Assembly (NCBI GenBank): GCA_910584935.1
Contig: CAJUDU010000085.1
Span: forward strand, 1 to 9,323
DNA length: 9,323 bases
From: an uncultured Butyricicoccus sp.
GTDB lineage: Bacteria; Bacillota; Clostridia; Oscillospirales; Butyricicoccaceae
Direction of reading: 5' to 3'
Numbering within the stretch: the stretch's first letter is position 1; each line of letters starts with the position of its first letter. Made by a program: the position numbers and the translations under genes. Below, piece by piece: positions 7,785 to 9,323 of this stretch. The notes under the pieces were generated by a model, which saw only the letters and a program-made list of their open reading frames with translations, searched no databases and had not been told where the DNA came from.

Positions 7785-7813
7785 ATTATACCGTAAATAT
7801 GCATTTTATGCAA
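7785..7813 (-). promoter_or_regulatory. Promoter of the pyr operon
   Basis: On the minus strand TTGCAT (7808-7813), 17 bases and a perfect TATAAT (7785-7790) form a vegetative sigma-A type promoter. Transcription would start near 7778, about 35 bases before the PyrR hairpin, giving a leader of roughly 270 nt to the pyrR start. Confidence 0.75.
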
Positions 7814-7940
7814 ACGACGAAACCGCCAAAATATCTTTTTTTGCCGTATGGTTTTTTCACATATCGACATACGCTAAAATTTTCAGGTTTCAGCAAAATT
7901 TAATCCAGATGCAATATGCAAGTTTTCTACACAGTGCGGG

Positions 7941-7946
7941 TACAAT
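7941..7946 (+). promoter_or_regulatory. Candidate -10 element for the small membrane protein gene
   Basis: TACAAT lies 36 bases before the ATG at 7983, with no convincing -35 hexamer at 16-18 bases upstream. The rest of the divergent intergenic stretch (7814-7940) is A/T-rich and I see no other clear site in it. Confidence 0.3.
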
Positions 7947-7982
7947 AAAACCTGTAACCGGAGAAAGGAGGCAGAACAAGTT

Positions 7983-8168
7983 ATGAGAGTAGGACAAGTA
8001 GTTACTGGAATTGTCGCAGGGGTAGCAGCGGGGGCAGTTGTTTCCGCAATGGCAACAGGTGCAATGGCAAACCCAGGCACACGCCGTGCGGTAAAAAGTT
8101 CGGCACGGAATATGTCACACGCAGCAAAAAAAGCGGCGCATGATATCCATGACAGCATGATGGGCTAA
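7983..8168 (+). CDS. Small glycine-zipper membrane protein of unknown function
   Basis: This is a 61-residue protein preceded by a strong AAAGGAGG site 11 nt before the ATG and followed by its own terminator, so it is very likely expressed. Residues 4-29 form one hydrophobic Gly/Ala/Val helix with a Gly9-x3-Gly13-x3-Gly17 zipper, which often marks helix packing or oligomer formation in a membrane. After Asn-Pro-Gly (30-32) comes a basic, probably amphipathic helix with Arg34, Arg35, Lys38, Arg42, Lys49 and Lys50, ending in a His/Asp-rich stretch. The layout recalls small YtxH-like proteins, but I cannot assign a family or role. It is transcribed away from the pyr operon and shares only the intergenic region with it. 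It has no signal-peptidase site that I can see. Confidence 0.8.
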   Translation: MRVGQVVTGIVAGVAAGAVVSAMATGAMANPGTRRAVKSSARNMSHAAKKAAHDIHDSMMG

Positions 8169-8190
8169 TGACTGCATATTAAGGATGGCG

Positions 8191-8232
8191 AAAGGCACGG
8201 CAATTTTGGGAAGCCGTGCCTTTCTGTATTTT
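8191..8232 (+). terminator. Terminator after the small membrane protein gene
   Basis: AAAGGCACGGC (8191-8201) pairs perfectly with GCCGTGCCTTT (8213-8223) around an 11-nt loop, followed by a T-rich stretch. It begins 22 bases after the stop codon at 8168. The U-run is interrupted, so strength is moderate. Confidence 0.75.
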
Positions 8233-8255
8233 GCATTCGGATTGTCATACAGGGG

Positions 8256-8279
8256 AACACTGCTGGCTGGCGCAGTGTT
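8256..8279 (-). other. Hairpin downstream of the decayed minus-strand gene
   Basis: AACACTGC and GCAGTGTT pair perfectly over 8 bp around an 8-nt loop, 5 bases past the stop at 8285. No U-run follows on either strand, so I do not call it a terminator; an mRNA 3' end structure is possible. Confidence 0.35.
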
Positions 8280-8284
8280 ATGGG

Positions 8285-8482
8285 TCAGCGTTCAAAGGGG
8301 ATTTCCACGCCATTGATTGTCACCTTCTCCACCTGCGTGATATCAAGTGGTTCTTTCAAACCATAAACATTTTCTTCAGATGAATATGGATTTGCAAAAT
8401 CCAAATACCAGCAAAATTTATGGTGCTCGTATATGAAGCGGACATGGAATGACCTAGCATTAGGAAATTGTGTATTTCTCAA
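8285..8482 (-). pseudogene. Frameshifted C-terminal continuation of the gene at 8479-8919
   Basis: The 65-residue frame begins at a TTG overlapping the stop of the upstream frame (sequence TTGA) and ends GVEIPFER. AGGA lies only one base before the TTG, so it has no usable ribosome site of its own. Its content (ARSFHVRFIYEHHKFCWYLDF, a LDITQVEKVTINGVEIP ending) reads as the last strands of the beta-rich domain begun in the upstream frame. Restoring a single base near 8481-8484 joins both into about 212 residues. The C-terminal pattern resembles DUF4179/DUF5643-type extracytoplasmic proteins, where a final 'V-x-I-N-G-x-x-I-P' is common. A coupled second gene is possible but less likely. Confidence 0.45.
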
Positions 8483-8919
8483 TCCTTCATTGTAATTTCA
8501 ACTGCACCAACAAAAGATTGTGCATTTGTATATTCTGCATATAATCCAAGTGGGGATAGACGTGATTCTGTCAACACCGAATCTTTGAAAATCGTCACTT
8601 GTTCACGAAGGGTATTTTCGACTGTTGCTTCAAGATTCCACTCCCCCAATATTTCAAGCTTCAAAGCATAGGAACCGACGATATTAACATTAACTTCCTT
8701 AGGGAGTTTTTCGCGGATATACCATGTGGTTTGATAATGAGAATATCTGCCATGCTCGGTAAGACTACAAATCGAATCCATATCAGAAGTGCTTCTCAAA
8801 TAATCAGGCAAACCGTCTGACTCAATATTCGTATTTATATTCGCGTCTATAAAAACTTGGTAACGAAGTTGTATTTCAGAATTTCCGTTTTTGCTGGCAT
8901 CTTCTTTTGTATCAAACAT
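8479..8919 (-). CDS. Hypothetical protein, probably 5'-truncated remnant (DUF4179/DUF5643-like?)
   Basis: The 146-residue frame has no ribosome site before its ATG. It stays open for 18 more codons upstream (to about 8973) without a good start. There the DNA also forms the hairpin 8939-8972 that belongs to the tRNA end. The product is beta-rich and contains GEWNLEATVENTLREQVTIF at about 112-131, then SPLGLYAEYT, resembling the membrane-proximal Ig-like domains of DUF4179/DUF5643 proteins, which normally have a cytoplasmic part and a membrane helix in front. Those parts are absent here. Codon and base use are more A/T-rich than in the pyr genes. I infer a decayed accessory gene; the family call is tentative. 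Confidence 0.5.
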   Translation of the reverse strand: MFDTKEDASKNGNSEIQLRYQVFIDANINTNIESDGLPDYLRSTSDMDSICSLTEHGRYSHYQTTWYIREKLPKEVNVNIVGSYALKLEILGEWNLEATVENTLREQVTIFKDSVLTESRLSPLGLYAEYTNAQSFVGAVEITMKD

Positions 8920-8933
8920 ATAACCATCTTTGC

Positions 8934-8972
8934 AAAAGCGCGGTAATAGGAAAGGACTATCCCATTACCGCG
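8934..8972 (-). terminator. Distal hairpin terminator after the tRNA cluster
   Basis: In the minus-strand RNA CGCGGUAAUGGG pairs with CCUAUUACCGCG over 12 bp (one G-U), loop 8951-8960, followed by C and U4. On the plus strand the G-U position becomes an A-C mismatch, so the structure favours the minus-strand transcript. Confidence 0.55.
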
Positions 8973-8993
8973 TTATAAAAAAGAGGTAAAAAT

Positions 8994-9017
8994 AAAAAAA
9001 CCTGCCGATTTAGCAGG
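8994..9017 (-). terminator. Terminator of the tRNA cluster
   Basis: CCTGC and GCAGG (9013-9017 with 9001-9005) form a short 5-bp stem with a 7-nt loop, followed on the minus strand by seven T residues, then ATTTTT. It lies downstream of tRNA-Tyr and of the repeat element. Confidence 0.65.
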
Positions 9018-9038
9018 AAAACTTAAAAATATTTAATC

Positions 9039-9060
9039 TTGGTGGGAGGTGGTGGATTCG
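9039..9060 (-). repeat. Direct repeat of the tRNA-Tyr 3' end (second copy at 9155-9176)
   Basis: These 22 bases are identical to 9155-9176. Read on the minus strand they run from the T-loop through the T-stem and acceptor 3' strand to CCA plus two more bases. The copies start 116 bases apart. Such 3'-end copies are what att sites of tRNA-targeting elements look like, but the space between is too small for an element with its own integrase. Confidence 0.85.
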
Positions 9061-9133
9061 CTTGCCTGCGGGCAAGCCACGGCGGTTGCGACCTGCCGCT
9101 GGCAGCTCGCTAAGAGCCGCCTTTCGAATCCAC
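9052..9133 (-). repeat. Palindromic element built on the tRNA-tail copy
   Basis: GTGGATTCG (9052-9060) and CGAATCCAC (9125-9133) are a perfect 9-bp inverted repeat. They enclose hairpin A (GCTTGCC/GGCAAGC, 9060-9077, 4-nt loop) and hairpin B (GGCGG/CCGCC at 9081-9121 with nested GCGA/TCGC and CTGCC/GGCAG, 3-nt loop). Together these could fold as a three-way junction whose minus-strand RNA ends in the tRNA-Tyr acceptor sequence and CCA. No reading frame is present. It looks like a small non-autonomous repeat, or a decayed tRNA-linked insertion. Confidence 0.6.
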
Positions 9134-9155
9134 AACCAATGCGGATAAAAATCGT

Positions 9156-9240
9156 TGGTGGGAGGTGGTGGATTCGAACCACCGAAGTCTAAGACGACAG
9201 ATTTACAGTCTGTTCCCTTTGGCCACTCGGGAAACCTCCC
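9156..9240 (-). tRNA. tRNA-Tyr (anticodon GUA)
   Basis: An 85-nt class II tRNA with encoded CCA. The acceptor stem is GGGAGGT/ACCTCCC, the D-arm carries GAGTGGCCAAAGG, the anticodon GTA is at 9206-9204 in loop CTGTAAA, a long variable arm follows, and the T-arm is GGTGG-TTCGAAT-CCACC. The long variable arm is normal for bacterial tRNA-Tyr. It follows tRNA-Thr by 26 A/T-rich bases and is probably co-transcribed. Confidence 0.96.
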
Positions 9241-9266
9241 ATATGAAATTTTCCCAAAAAAGAAAA

Positions 9267-9323
9267 TGGAGCTGGTGGACGGACTTGAACCCCCGACCTG
9301 CTGATTACAAATCAGCTGCTCTA
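9267..9323 (-). tRNA. tRNA-Thr (anticodon UGU), 5' part outside the window
   Basis: The minus strand shows the end of the D-arm (TAGAGCA), the anticodon stem GCTGA/TCAGC with loop TTTGTAA (anticodon TGT at 9309-9307), the variable loop AGGTC, a T-arm with GGTTCAAGTCC, the acceptor 3' strand and an encoded CCA at 9269-9267. The gene continues beyond the right edge. It is the first visible tRNA of the leftward cluster. Confidence 0.93.

Noticed and set aside
8256..8279. Terminator for the minus-strand frame at 8285
   Set aside because: The stem is good, but no U-run follows on the minus strand, so it is listed only as a hairpin.
9039..9176. CRISPR-like or att-flanked element
   Set aside because: There are only two repeat copies with one spacer-sized gap and no integrase, so neither a CRISPR array nor a complete integrated element is supported.

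Overview
The window comes from a mid-GC Gram-positive anaerobe of the Clostridia, probably the Oscillospiraceae/Ruminococcaceae neighbourhood. This is inferred from strong AGGAGG-type ribosome sites, GTG and TTG starts, a PyrR-type transcription attenuator, tRNA genes with encoded CCA, and the protein sequences. It is mostly ordinary core genome: a pyrimidine biosynthesis operon, an rRNA methyltransferase gene and a tRNA cluster. Small accessory or decayed pieces lie at both edges. I see no complete undescribed system.

Left edge (1-234): the first 41 bases, read on the minus strand, look like the 5' end of a class IIC group II intron. It sits two bases beyond the U-run of an intrinsic terminator. 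Between that terminator and rlmD lies a short C-terminal reading-frame fragment of unknown family. Next comes rlmD (235-1599, minus), a TrmA/RumA-family 23S rRNA uracil-5-methyltransferase with an iron-sulfur cluster motif.

Centre (1694-7813): a minus-strand operon pyrR-pyrF-carA-carB. Its genes are tightly packed (11-nt gap, 20-nt gap, then a 10-nt overlap) and a strong terminator follows carB. CarA and CarB form carbamoyl-phosphate synthetase (the first step), PyrF is OMP decarboxylase (the last step), and PyrR is the UMP-sensing RNA-binding regulator. The roughly 270-nt leader upstream of pyrR holds a promoter, a PyrR-binding hairpin with a CAGUGA hexaloop, an antiterminator and an overlapping terminator. 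I could trace the full attenuation switch by base pairing.

Divergent side (7941-8232): a 61-residue glycine-zipper membrane miniprotein on the plus strand, with its own terminator. Then on the minus strand (8285-8919) there are two overlapping reading frames that look like one 5'-truncated, frameshifted gene, possibly of the DUF4179/DUF5643 type.

Right edge (8934-9323): a minus-strand tRNA cluster, tRNA-Thr(UGU) (cut by the window end) then tRNA-Tyr(GUA), followed by two hairpin terminators. Between tRNA-Tyr and its terminator, the last 22 bases of the tRNA region are repeated exactly 116 bases downstream. That copy forms one arm of an inverted repeat enclosing two further hairpins. This tRNA-tail-capped palindromic element is the most unusual structure in the window.
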